Shown piece after piece: positions 7,974-16,876 of a DNA stretch of 64,000 nucleotides. Made by a program: the position numbers and the translations under genes. Numbering within the stretch: position 1 is the stretch's first letter; each line of letters starts with the position of its first letter. The stretch comes from CAZTZL01 sp964617625 (lineage in GTDB: Bacteria > Zhuqueibacterota > QNDG01 > DSAB01), in NCBI GenBank assembly GCA_964617625.1, contig CAZTZL010000007.1, positions 1 to 64,000 on the forward strand, in the 5' to 3' direction. Under the pieces are notes generated by a model. It was not told where the DNA came from. It worked only from the letters and a program-made list of their open reading frames with translations, and searched no databases.

Positions 7974-9185
7974 ATGAATAAAAAAACACTGGATCAATTC
8001 AAAAAAGAAATATCACGGGAATTAACTGAAAATATTGTCCCTTTCTGGATAGGGCGGACACTCGATGAATCCTATGGCGGATTTGTCGGAAGAATCACAC
8101 ACGATTCCCGTATCGAGCCGGAGGCTCCAAAAGGATTGATCCTGAATTCGCGAATTCTGTGGACATTTTCCGCCCTGTACCGGTATTTCAAGAATTCGGA
8201 TTATTTAAGAATCGCGCAACGCGCTTTTGAATATTTGATAAAAAAGTTTCAGGATAGGGATTTCGGCGGTTATTACTGGATGCTGGATTATCGCGGGGAA
8301 CCTCTGAATGATAAAAAGAAAATTTACGGACAGGCTTTTATGATTTATGCTTTGTCCGAATACAGTATGGCGATAGAGGATCAATCTATCGTTGATATGG
8401 CCAGGGATCTTTTTAGGCTGATTGAGACCAAATCTCATGATGATGAATACGGGGGGTATTTTGAATCCTACAACCGCGACTGGACGCTGTCAAAAGATTT
8501 ACGTCTCAGTGACAAAGACATGGACGAGAAGAAGTCGATGAATACCCATCTTCATATGATGGAGGCCTATACCAATCTGTATCGAATCTGGAAATCGGAT
8601 GAAGTCAAAATCGCTTTAAAAAGTTTGATCGAAATTTTTTTAACCCGTATTATTGATCCTCAATTGAATTGTTTCAGATTGTTTTTTGACGAAAAGTGGA
8701 CGTCAAAAACAAATATGATTTCTTTCGGACATGATATAGAAGGCGGCTGGCTTTTAATAGAAGCCGCAGAAGTGCTTGGGGATCCGGAAATAATAAAATC
8801 AGTCAAAGCAAGAGTGATTCAAATGGCTACGGCTGTCGAAGCCTATGGATTGGATAAGGATGGAGGACTTCAGTATGAAGGCAGTCCCGAGGGTCCCATC
8901 GATACGGACAAGCACTGGTGGCCTCAGGCAGAAGCAGTGGTCGGATTTTTAAACAGTTATCAGATTTCAAAAGAAGAACATTTTCTTAATATTGCTTACC
9001 GCTCCTGGAAGTATATCGAAAAATATATTGTGGATCAAAAAAACGGTGAATGGATCTGGAGAGTTACAAAGGAAGGAAAGCCTGTCACGAGTGATTACAA
9101 AGTTTCCGAGTGGAAGGGGCCCTATCACAATGCACGGGCGTGTATGGAGATTATAAACCGATTGGATGTTTTGCTGTTGGGATAG
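7974..9185 (+). CDS. AGE-family epimerase, cellobiose 2-epimerase-like
   Basis: A 403-aa (alpha/alpha)6-barrel epimerase. The length and motifs (YGGFVGRI near the N-terminus, GGYYWMLD, ISFGHDIEGGWLLIEAA, KHWWPQAEAVVG) fit cellobiose 2-epimerase and N-acylglucosamine 2-epimerase. The His residues in FGHDIE and KHWWPQAE correspond to the catalytic pair of the family. Cellobiose 2-epimerase converts beta-1,4-mannobiose into mannosylglucose, the substrate of GH130 mannosylglucose phosphorylase. A GH130 fragment follows at once, which supports this specificity over the sialic-acid type. No signal peptide, so cytoplasmic. The start has only a modest ribosome site. Sits between the symporter and the broken GH130 gene. 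Confidence 0.88.
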   Translation: MNKKTLDQFKKEISRELTENIVPFWIGRTLDESYGGFVGRITHDSRIEPEAPKGLILNSRILWTFSALYRYFKNSDYLRIAQRAFEYLIKKFQDRDFGGYYWMLDYRGEPLNDKKKIYGQAFMIYALSEYSMAIEDQSIVDMARDLFRLIETKSHDDEYGGYFESYNRDWTLSKDLRLSDKDMDEKKSMNTHLHMMEAYTNLYRIWKSDEVKIALKSLIEIFLTRIIDPQLNCFRLFFDEKWTSKTNMISFGHDIEGGWLLIEAAEVLGDPEIIKSVKARVIQMATAVEAYGLDKDGGLQYEGSPEGPIDTDKHWWPQAEAVVGFLNSYQISKEEHFLNIAYRSWKYIEKYIVDQKNGEWIWRVTKEGKPVTSDYKVSEWKGPYHNARACMEIINRLDVLLLG

Positions 9186-9206
9186 AAATGGAGAATGCAG
9201 TTTCTT

Positions 9207-9635
9207 ATGAACAATCAAACATTCAGTAAAAATATAAAACAGCTTCTGAAAAAACATCAAACACTCATCAATAGAAAAAATAAACCAGTCAAGTATAGTA
9301 ATGGTTTATTTCAGCGGTATCAATTTCCAGTTTTGACAGGGCAACATACCCCTGTGTTCTGGCGATATGATCTAAATTATAAAACCAATCCTTTTTTAAT
9401 GGAACGCATCGGGATCAACAGCGCATTTAATCCGGGAGCAATCGAACTTGATGGAAAAATTCTGCTTATCGCACGCGTGGAAGGGGTTGACCGTAAATCC
9501 TTTTTTGCCGTAGCTGAAAGTACATCCGGTGTAGATCGATTTCAATTTTGGGACTATCCGATTCAACTGCCTGAAACTGGTGATCCATTATTGGGTCTGG
9601 TCCGGCGGAATGGTGCAGTATCTCTCCTGGTTTGA
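9207..9635 (+). pseudogene. Truncated GH130 mannosylglucose phosphorylase (5' part)
   Basis: About the first 125 codons resemble 4-O-beta-D-mannosyl-D-glucose phosphorylases of GH130 (TNPFLMERIGINSAFNPGAI, then LLIARVEGVDRKSFFAVAES and FWDYPIQLPET). These enzymes are near 390 aa, so roughly two thirds is missing. After about position 9580 the frame reads an unrelated short tail (LLGLVRRNGAVSLLV) and stops at 9635. The DNA from about 9583 on encodes the C-terminal part of a GH5 mannanase in another frame. The cleanest explanation is a deletion that joined two genes; an assembly mis-join is also possible. Starts at 9195 and 9207 are both possible. Confidence 0.82.
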
Positions 9636-10500
9636 AGAAGTGCCCGTCCCGAATCCTTTCCTGAGACAATATTCATGGCCCGAATTTATGGTGTTCAACG
9701 CCCGGTTCTATTCCCGTCAGGAAGCCAACTCGGCTTATCGCAAATACATTAAAAAACTGATCGCCCGTGTGAATACGGTTACTGGAATCAAATATCGGGA
9801 TGATCCAGTGATCATGTCCTGGCAGCTGGCCAATGAACCACGTCCCGCTCCCGGAGGGTCGGGAAATAAAAATGATACAGTCTTTGTACAATGGATCAGG
9901 GAAACTGCGGACTATATCCGTTCGATCGATTCGAACTATTTAATATCCACAGGAAACGAAGGTACGATGGGATGCCTCGGTTCCGTGAAAGTTTATCTGG
10001 ATATCCATCGTCTGAAAAACATTGATTACATGGCCGTACATTTGTGGATTTTAAATTGGCAGCGGTTCGATCCATTGCATCCAGAGAAATCATATCCAGA
10101 GGCAGAGAAAAAAGCCGTCAATGATCTCAATCAGCACATCCGTTTTGCAGAAGAAGTCGGCAAACCTCTCGCTCTTGAGGAGTTTGGTATTTCCTGGGAT
10201 TTACATTCGTTTTCGCCGGATTCCGGAACAATTTATCGAAATCGCTATTATAATACCGTGTTCGATTTGATTTACAGGAATGTAAAAGCCGGGGGACCTT
10301 TTATCGGAAGTAATTTTTGGACGTGGGGAGGGATTGGCAAAGCGAGGGATCCCGATGGAGCAGTATGGCGCAGAGGAGATGAATTCACAGGAGATCCTCC
10401 GCAAGAACCGCAGGGACGGAATTCGGTTTTTGCGACCGATTCGTTGACGATCGAAGTTATTAAAACGTACAGTGCATTAATGAATGGTCTTTGCCAATAA
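9580..10500 (+). pseudogene. Truncated GH5 beta-mannanase (3' part)
   Basis: About 305 codons match the C-terminal two thirds of a GH5 (GH5_7-like) endo-beta-1,4-mannanase. Visible are WVWSGGMVQYLSW at the very start, the acid/base Glu in MSWQLANEPRP, VHLWILNW, and the nucleophile Glu in LALEEFGISWD. The signal peptide and first beta-strands (roughly 120-140 residues) are absent. The methionine at 9580 lies at the junction with the GH130 fragment and is probably not a native start, so a secreted active enzyme is unlikely. Full-length enzymes cut mannan outside the cell. The reading frame downstream of the join is intact, which suggests a recent event or an assembly error rather than old decay. 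Confidence 0.85.
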
Positions 10501-10618
10501 TGGCTTTGATTAGAACAGCGGATGTTTGAAAATATAAATAGAGTATAAATATTTTTATTGGAATATTGTCTCTTTTCCAATATATTATTACAGCAATTAA
10601 ACATAGAAAGGGAAACCC

Positions 10619-11770
10619 ATGAAACGTTCACAAAACAATTTCATTTTATGGTCTATGGTTCTGATGGTTTGTTTACTGTTTATTCAATGTCAAAATAAGG
10701 AGATGTCCGGTATGAAAATTGAGAAGAAAGATTTTGGGAAGACTAAAGACGGTGTTTCTGCCGATTTGTATTCGTTGACCAATGCAAATGGGATGGAAGT
10801 CGATATCACAAATTATGGCGGTATCATCACATCCATCATCGTTCCTGACAAGGATGGCAATATGGGTGATGTCGCGCTGGGATTCGACAATCTTGATGAT
10901 TATATGAAAAAGAGTCCCTACTTCGGCTGTATTGTCGGCCGGTACGGCAACCGGATTGCAAAAGGAAAATTTACGCTCAATGGTAAAACATATACACTTG
11001 CTGTTAATGACGGCCCCAATCATCTTCATGGCGGTATTGTCGGCTTTGACAAGGTCATCTGGGATGCCAAGGAAGTCCGCGGTGGGGATTATGTCGGTTT
11101 GAAACTTTCCTATCTCAGCAAGGACGGGGAAGAGGGTTATCCTGGAAATTTATCAGTCACAGTCACCTATCTGTTGACCAATGACAATGAAATTAAAATC
11201 CAATATGAAGCCACCACCGATCAGCCTACTGTTTGCAACCTGACCAACCACACCTACTTTAACCTTGCCGATGGAGGCGCTTCTTCGATACTTGACCACG
11301 AGCTTATGATCGATGCGGATTCCATTACAGCAATCGATGAAACATCCATTCCCACTCAATTAATGCCAGTGGCAGGCACGCCTTTCGATTTCAGGAAACC
11401 CAAAAAGATCGGTTTGGATATTAATAACGATGATCCACAAATAAAGAACGGTCAGGGATATGACCATAATTTCGTTCTCAATGGTAAATCGGGTACGCTT
11501 CGCCTTGCGGCCAGAGCTGTCGATCCTTCCACAGGACGCGTTCTCGAGGTCCTGACAGAAGAGCCCGGCATTCAGCTTTATACGGGTAATTTTCTGGATG
11601 GATCAATCACAGGAAAAGAGGGAAAAGTATATAAGTACAGAAACGGATTTTGTCTGGAAACACAGCACTATCCGGATTCTCCAAATCAGCCGGACTTTCC
11701 GTCTACTGTGCTGAATCCGGGCGAGAAATATCAAACCACAACTATTTATAAATTTTCAGTAGAAAAATAA
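10619..11770 (+). CDS. galM: Aldose 1-epimerase (mutarotase), exported lipoprotein-like
   Basis: A 383-aa mutarotase interconverting alpha and beta anomers of sugars such as glucose and galactose. Family motifs: GNRIAKGKFTLNGKTY, DGPNHLHGG, the catalytic His in CNLTNHTYFNLADGG, and the catalytic Glu in EEPGIQLYTGN. The N-terminus is a signal peptide ending LLFIQCQNK. The Cys suggests a lipoprotein, but Gln at -1 is unusual for a lipobox, so simple export is also possible. Secreted mutarotases are common in polysaccharide loci. AGAAAGGGAAA precedes ATG 10619. It follows the mannanase fragment by 118 nt; a 7-bp inverted repeat (ATTGGAA/TTCCAAT, 10557-10581) lies between them. Confidence 0.93.
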   Translation: MKRSQNNFILWSMVLMVCLLFIQCQNKEMSGMKIEKKDFGKTKDGVSADLYSLTNANGMEVDITNYGGIITSIIVPDKDGNMGDVALGFDNLDDYMKKSPYFGCIVGRYGNRIAKGKFTLNGKTYTLAVNDGPNHLHGGIVGFDKVIWDAKEVRGGDYVGLKLSYLSKDGEEGYPGNLSVTVTYLLTNDNEIKIQYEATTDQPTVCNLTNHTYFNLADGGASSILDHELMIDADSITAIDETSIPTQLMPVAGTPFDFRKPKKIGLDINNDDPQIKNGQGYDHNFVLNGKSGTLRLAARAVDPSTGRVLEVLTEEPGIQLYTGNFLDGSITGKEGKVYKYRNGFCLETQHYPDSPNQPDFPSTVLNPGEKYQTTTIYKFSVEK

Positions 11771-12052
11771 TATTTATTTCCAATCTTTCAGCAATATCGG
11801 AGAAGTCATGAGTGTGTGGTATTAGCGTATAAATTTTTCTTTTTATGATAGGGCTTGTTCCGGAAAATTGGAATGGGCCCTTATCATTTCTGACGAAACC
11901 ATAACTTTGTTTTACGTTATAATTCTGCATTTTTTTTAGGAATACTAATATGAAAATTAAAATTCAGTCATATTTGTGTTTTTGATTGTAATAACAGAAT
12001 TCATATTGTATATTTCAATGAAAATTATTTCAATAACTGTCCATTCCCAAAT

Positions 12053-12454
12053 ATGAAATCAGTAACAGGAAACGTGCCCAAGAAAAAAATATTATACATT
12101 GATCAGTCTCCCGAATCGATTGAATTGGCTCGGCGTATTCTGGAACATGGAGGTATCCGTTGTCAGCTTTTAGCAGCCATTGAGGCACAGGAAGGAATGA
12201 AGATCGCTGTGCAGGAAGTTCCCGATTTAATTCTGTTGGACATGCATTTCCCCGCCGGCAAAACATGGAAATTGATCGAGCAAATCCGTACGATTGAAAA
12301 TCTCAAAGGGATTCCTGTCATTGGCGTTAGCTCAATGGATTACGAAGGGGAATTGCAAAAGGATGTGTCGAGCGGATCTCAGCCGGATATGTATTTACAA
12401 AAACCTTTCGATATGGATATGCTGATTGACGCAGTTAAAAACTTTTTAAATTAG
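12053..12454 (+). CDS. Stand-alone response regulator receiver protein
   Basis: A 133-aa protein made of one CheY-like receiver domain and no output domain. The phospho-acceptor Asp63 is in LILLDMHFP, and the conserved Lys is in YLQKPF. The acidic pair after strand 1 is reduced to a single Asp (YIDQSPES rather than DD), which may weaken Mg2+ binding or make it a degenerate receiver. It would act as a phosphate shuttle or bind a partner in the cytoplasm. The 280-nt gap before it, after galM, contains an imperfect GC-rich hairpin (about 11844-11892) with no good T-run. Transcribed towards the signalling operon on the other strand, with a terminator between. Confidence 0.85.
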   Translation: MKSVTGNVPKKKILYIDQSPESIELARRILEHGGIRCQLLAAIEAQEGMKIAVQEVPDLILLDMHFPAGKTWKLIEQIRTIENLKGIPVIGVSSMDYEGELQKDVSSGSQPDMYLQKPFDMDMLIDAVKNFLN

Positions 12455-12485
12455 TCGATAGCAATTGACATGAATTCCCCCAATA

Positions 12486-12523
12486 AAAAACACCCATATT
12501 TATAGTCTTTAATGGGTGTTTTT
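12486..12523. terminator. Bidirectional terminator hairpin
   Basis: AAAAACACCCAT (12486-12497) pairs perfectly with ATGGGTGTTTTT (12512-12523). The A and T runs on either side make it usable on both strands, between the convergent receiver genes ending at 12454 (+) and 12692 (-). Confidence 0.8.
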
Positions 12524-12691
12524 ATCATATCAAAATTCTATATAATGTAAAAATATATGATCCCTTAAATAAAAATATCGTCATATTAAAACATAAAGCA
12601 ATCCTTCGCCCGGGATACGTTCCGCTGTCATTGTACCCCTTTCGATTAAATAGAATAATTTAAAATCCCGTCAATTTCTGACTCGCCACGG

Positions 12692-13066
12692 TCAGTTCAC
12701 CTGACATTCCATTGCCCTGTTGATTTTGGACAATAGCTCTTCTGTCTGGAATGGTTTTGCCACAAAATCGGTTGCGCCCATTTCCATGACTTTTTCCTGC
12801 ACTTCTTTACCAGGATAGGCTGTGATGAATATCACCGGAATGTTTTCTGTTCTCGTGTACATTTTCAGACTGTTGAATGCGCTCAGACCGCCGATGGTTG
12901 GCATGCGAATGTCCATCAAAATCAGGTCCGGCTGTTCTGAATAGGCCTTTTTAATGGCCTGATTGCAATCCTGGGCAGTTACCACCAGCAAGTTGTTGGA
13001 GCGAAGTCTCGATGCCAAAAGTGTGAGAATATCGGGATCATCATCTGCAATCAAAATCTTTTTCAT
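12692..13066 (-). CDS. Response regulator receiver protein (CheY-like)
   Basis: A 124-aa single receiver domain with the full set of conserved residues: acidic cluster IADDDPD (residues 6-12), phospho-acceptor Asp52 in LILMDIRMP, Thr/Ala switch region FITAYPG, and Lys104 in VAKPF. No output domain. It is the last gene of the minus-strand signalling operon, 49 nt after the hybrid kinase, and probably receives phosphate from one of the two kinases encoded upstream. A ribosome site (GGAGGAAAATA) precedes the ATG. The downstream target cannot be read from the sequence. Confidence 0.92.
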   Translation of the reverse strand: MKKILIADDDPDILTLLASRLRSNNLLVVTAQDCNQAIKKAYSEQPDLILMDIRMPTIGGLSAFNSLKMYTRTENIPVIFITAYPGKEVQEKVMEMGATDFVAKPFQTEELLSKINRAMECQVN

Positions 13067-13115
13067 TATTTTCCTCCTGTTTCCGTGGTTTATTTGCCTT
13101 TTCGATTCATACCCC

Positions 13116-14912
13116 TTAGATCAGATAGTAGATCATTTTACGTAAAAGTTCTTCATCGACCGGTTTACTGATTGTTAAGATAGCCTTCTTGTTGATGTAT
13201 TCATGGAATCTTCCTGTTTCCACTTCATATCCGGACATGATGACAATGGGAATGTCCTTGGTTTCAAAATTTTCTTTCAACCGGCCGATTACTTCATAAC
13301 CGCTCATTCCGGGCATCTTCATGTCAAGGATGATCAATTCCGGTAATTTTCGCTGAATGCTTTCGAAAGCGCCCTCGCCGGTGTTCGCAATATCGATGTT
13401 CTTGTATCCAAAGAATTCGATTAATATTTTTGTCGCTTCGGTCAACTCGATTTCATCATCCACAATCAGAATTTTCTTGTTCAGTCTTTCGGCTTTTTCA
13501 TTGAGAATGTGATTTCGACAATTGTCCAGCAACGCTTCTGCAATTTGACCGTCTTTTGGGAATGTGCTCATTCCGTATGAAAAATCCAGTTCAAAGTCCG
13601 AAGCTGATTCTACAAAGGATTCCTTGATCATTCGGATCAGATGTTTGTTTAATTTGGTGATCTCTTTGAGCGGTTTCTCGATCAGCATGATTAATTCATT
13701 TGTTTCCTGCATGAAAGGCGCAATATGTTTTTCCTGCTCTTCAATCATCTGAATCATTTTTTCTTGTGATTCAATAATCTTGTCCTGTCCTATTTTTTTT
13801 CGTATATCAGAATAGTTGTGAATATGATAATACAATAAGACAAATGCCTGGTTGGAGCTGGATATTCTTCTTTTAATTTTTTCCAGCAATTCAATCCCGG
13901 GTTTGTATTTCGGAATAATAAAACCGAATGAACTTCCTTTATTGATTTTACTTTTTGCGAAAATCTCTCCGTCGTGTAATTGAACAATTTCCTTTGCAAT
14001 GGAAAGCCCAAGACCTGAGCCGTTTTGCTCTAACTGAATTCCTGTGTAAAATTGCTCGAATTTGTCAAAAACTTTTGGGATGTTATCATCGGAGATTCCG
14101 ATGCCGGTATCAGAAACGATACATTCCACGTGTTCATTTTCACACTGTGTTTTGATTTCAATCAAACCTTTTTCTGTAAATTTGACGGCGTTCCCGATTA
14201 AATTATTGATTACTTGAATGATCCGATCTCTGTCTACATAGACTTCCATTGATTTTTCCGGAAGGATTGTTTTAAGTTCCAGTCCCTTTTTCTTGACCAA
14301 AGGAATGAACGGATCCACTGCCAATTTGATGACATCAAGTAAATTATCTTTTCTTTTTTCAAGTCTGACTTTTCCAGCTTCGATTTTTGAGATATCGAGA
14401 AGATCATCCACCATACGTCTGAGGCGATCCGTATTTCTTATGCATAGAGACAAGAATTTTTTCTGGTCTTCATTCACGTTCCCTGTAATGCCGTCGTGCA
14501 CCTGGGCCACGGATTCCCGAATAATCGTCAGTGGAGTACGCAGTTCGTGAGAAACATTTCTGATAAATTCATCTTTTAGCTGATCAATCAGGATTTGTTG
14601 TGTAATATCTCGAATAGATACCAAAAAGGCTCTTTCGCCTTCCCATTCGATATCGACTGTACGAAGCCTCCCGACACCCGTTTTACCATTTTCTCGCGTA
14701 ATGCAAATTTCGTAAGTTTCCTCTTCTTCCAACGTATAGATAAACCGGTCTCCGGGAACAGTCGCATGATTGCTGTTGCCCAAAATCAAGGATGCTGCGG
14801 AATTCATGTACTTTATAACGCGATTTTTGTCGACCACCAGAATGCCCTCATCGCTTTTTTCGATAATGGCTTGAAGACACTTTAAATCGATGTCTGAATC
14901 TGTTGTTATCAT
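13116..14912 (-). CDS. Hybrid sensor histidine kinase with cryptic GGDEF-like domain
   Basis: A 598-aa soluble kinase. Order: PAS domain (about 10-105, DEGILVVDKNRVIKYMN), dimerisation/phospho-acceptor helix with His122 in SHELRTPLTI, and HATPase (N-box NNLIGNAVKF; G2 box GSGLGLSIAKEIVQLHDG). Then comes a roughly 130-residue linker, and a C-terminal receiver (479-598) with Asp530 in LIILDMKMPGMSGYEV and Lys583 in ISKPV. The linker resembles a degenerate GGDEF domain: it has a late stretch YGMSTFPKDGQIAEALLDNC, like the C-terminal half of diguanylate cyclases, but no GG(D/E)EF. No membrane segments are seen. It lies downstream of a membrane kinase and an HD-GYP gene in one operon. Confidence 0.9.
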   Translation of the reverse strand: MITTDSDIDLKCLQAIIEKSDEGILVVDKNRVIKYMNSAASLILGNSNHATVPGDRFIYTLEEEETYEICITRENGKTGVGRLRTVDIEWEGERAFLVSIRDITQQILIDQLKDEFIRNVSHELRTPLTIIRESVAQVHDGITGNVNEDQKKFLSLCIRNTDRLRRMVDDLLDISKIEAGKVRLEKRKDNLLDVIKLAVDPFIPLVKKKGLELKTILPEKSMEVYVDRDRIIQVINNLIGNAVKFTEKGLIEIKTQCENEHVECIVSDTGIGISDDNIPKVFDKFEQFYTGIQLEQNGSGLGLSIAKEIVQLHDGEIFAKSKINKGSSFGFIIPKYKPGIELLEKIKRRISSSNQAFVLLYYHIHNYSDIRKKIGQDKIIESQEKMIQMIEEQEKHIAPFMQETNELIMLIEKPLKEITKLNKHLIRMIKESFVESASDFELDFSYGMSTFPKDGQIAEALLDNCRNHILNEKAERLNKKILIVDDEIELTEATKILIEFFGYKNIDIANTGEGAFESIQRKLPELIILDMKMPGMSGYEVIGRLKENFETKDIPIVIMSGYEVETGRFHEYINKKAILTISKPVDEELLRKMIYYLI

Positions 14913-15108
14913 TTTGAAAGATTGTCCCTTCTGGATAGGAAAAATCTACCGATAGTATTCACTTATCTCAGGATAAAATAGACTTTTTCCAATATCAATG
15001 TCGAGCTATTTTAAGAATCCACAATTAATGCTGCATCTATAATGCCAGAATATTGCAGAAGATCAGTTTATGTTATCATGAGATTTATACAGGAAAAAGG
15101 AGATCGAA

Positions 15109-16875
15109 TTAATCGGATATTGGCAACTGGATGCTTGCTGTGGTTCCTTCTCCCAATCGACTGGTGTATTTCAAATCGCCATTGTGGGATTTCACAATTC
15201 CATAACAGACGGAGAGACCCAGGCCTGTGCCGTGTTCTTTTGTTGTAAAAAATGGATCAAAGATTTGTTGCATATCGCTTTCAGAAATTCCATCTCCTGT
15301 ATCGGTAAAGTCAATTTGAATGTCATCGCCTTTATGTTTTGTGACCACAGTGATAGTACCCCCATCCGTTATTGCCTCAAATGCATTTCTGAGGAGGTTC
15401 ATGAACACCTCCTGCATTTGTTTTTCATCTATTTCTACAGTGGGGAGAGGAGAAGTGAATTCCTTCAATATCTTGACATTTTTTTGCTTAAATTGCGGTT
15501 CTACCAGGTTAATCACAAAATCGACGGAATTATTGATATTGACTTTCATATAATCCCTTTTACTCGGTTTTGAAAACATGAGCAGCCGTTTCACGATATC
15601 ATTGATCTGATCACATTGTTTCTTGATAATCGTTAAATCTTTTTCCAGGTCTTTGTTGTCAGGTTTCCGCATGAGTGAAATGCTGCTTCTTGTGGATATA
15701 ACGGCGATTTGATTTTTTACTTCATGCGCCATATCTGCGGCCAGTTTCCCTAGCTGGGTCAACCGCTGGGATTCCTCGATTTTCTTACGTTCCGTGATGT
15801 CCCGGAAAACGCCCCGAATTCCCTGAAATTGTCCTTCGTTGTTAAATATGGCTACGGCTTTCATCTCACCAAAGATTTTCTTCCGTGTTTTTGTTTCCCA
15901 AAAAAGTTGATGGATATTTTCTCCGGCTTCCATCAGTTCCTGACGCCTTGTTTTAGACTCTTCGAGATTGTCTTTATCCAGAATTTCAGAGAAAGGCATT
16001 CCCATCATTTCCTCTTTTGTGTACCCAAGCGTATTGGCCATGGCATTGTTAATATAGGTAAATTGCCCGTCGGCATTGGTGATATACATCAAATCGCTTG
16101 CGGTTTCCATGAAAGTGCGGAATTTTTCTTCGGAATCCCGAAGGGATTTTTCCATCCGTTTTCGTTCCGTGATATTACTGACGATGCTTTGCATGATTCC
16201 CTTTTTAAGATCCACGATGCTCGAACTGATCTCCACGTCGATTGCAGAGCCGTCCATTTTCTTGAATTTCGATTCGAAACGTATCGATCCGGTTTTTACA
16301 TTGGTTCTGAATGCTGCTTTGGAGCGGATCAATTCCTCTTCCGTTTGAAGATCATGAAAGGGAATCTTGATGAGTTTTTCTTTTGAATAGCCTAACATGT
16401 CACAGGCTTTTTTGTTAATGTCAAGAATTGTTCCGTCAAAATCGTAAATAAAGACAGCGTCATTTGAATATTCAAAGAGCCGCCGAAAGTAATCTTCCTG
16501 ATTTTTCAGTGTTTTTTCAGCTTCCTGATAGTCCGAACTGATTTGATTGAGATCGTAAATCTCATTGGTTGCTTTTTGTAAATCAGAGACAAGATTATTT
16601 AAGGATTTACAGAGTTCTCCGATTTCATCTTTTGAATCTGATTCAATTCTGTAATCGAGATTACCGGATCGAACAATTTCGATGCTTTTATTCATGTTTT
16701 GTATCGGTTTATACACCATTCTCGATGAAATAAAACCAATCAATGCTGTAAAAAGCATAATGATAGAATAGACTGCGATGTGCGGTATCCCGATGTTTGT
16801 CAGGTAAAACGTAATACCGATGACGGCTATCGCTGTGAAAAAAAATATTAAAATGATTTTAACTATCAGTTTCAT
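15109..16875 (-). CDS. Membrane sensor histidine kinase (HAMP, two PAS)
   Basis: A 588-aa kinase. Two close N-terminal membrane helices (about 2-25 and 31-51) with almost no periplasmic loop are followed by a HAMP domain (about 52-105), PAS 1 (about 125-235) and PAS 2 (about 250-365). The phospho-acceptor His384 is in DMAHEVKNQIAV, an NtrB/PilS-like H-box. The HATPase has VFMNLLRNAFEAI and GTGLGLSVCYGIVKSHNG. The near absence of an external loop suggests an internal signal sensed by the PAS domains. The frame is open to 16932, but ATG 16875 is preferred: it begins MKLIVKI and lies one base after the HD-GYP stop codon, so it is translationally coupled. No receiver of its own; partners may be the downstream receivers. 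Confidence 0.9.
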   Translation of the reverse strand: MKLIVKIILIFFFTAIAVIGITFYLTNIGIPHIAVYSIIMLFTALIGFISSRMVYKPIQNMNKSIEIVRSGNLDYRIESDSKDEIGELCKSLNNLVSDLQKATNEIYDLNQISSDYQEAEKTLKNQEDYFRRLFEYSNDAVFIYDFDGTILDINKKACDMLGYSKEKLIKIPFHDLQTEEELIRSKAAFRTNVKTGSIRFESKFKKMDGSAIDVEISSSIVDLKKGIMQSIVSNITERKRMEKSLRDSEEKFRTFMETASDLMYITNADGQFTYINNAMANTLGYTKEEMMGMPFSEILDKDNLEESKTRRQELMEAGENIHQLFWETKTRKKIFGEMKAVAIFNNEGQFQGIRGVFRDITERKKIEESQRLTQLGKLAADMAHEVKNQIAVISTRSSISLMRKPDNKDLEKDLTIIKKQCDQINDIVKRLLMFSKPSKRDYMKVNINNSVDFVINLVEPQFKQKNVKILKEFTSPLPTVEIDEKQMQEVFMNLLRNAFEAITDGGTITVVTKHKGDDIQIDFTDTGDGISESDMQQIFDPFFTTKEHGTGLGLSVCYGIVKSHNGDLKYTSRLGEGTTASIQLPISD

Positions 16876-16876
16876 T

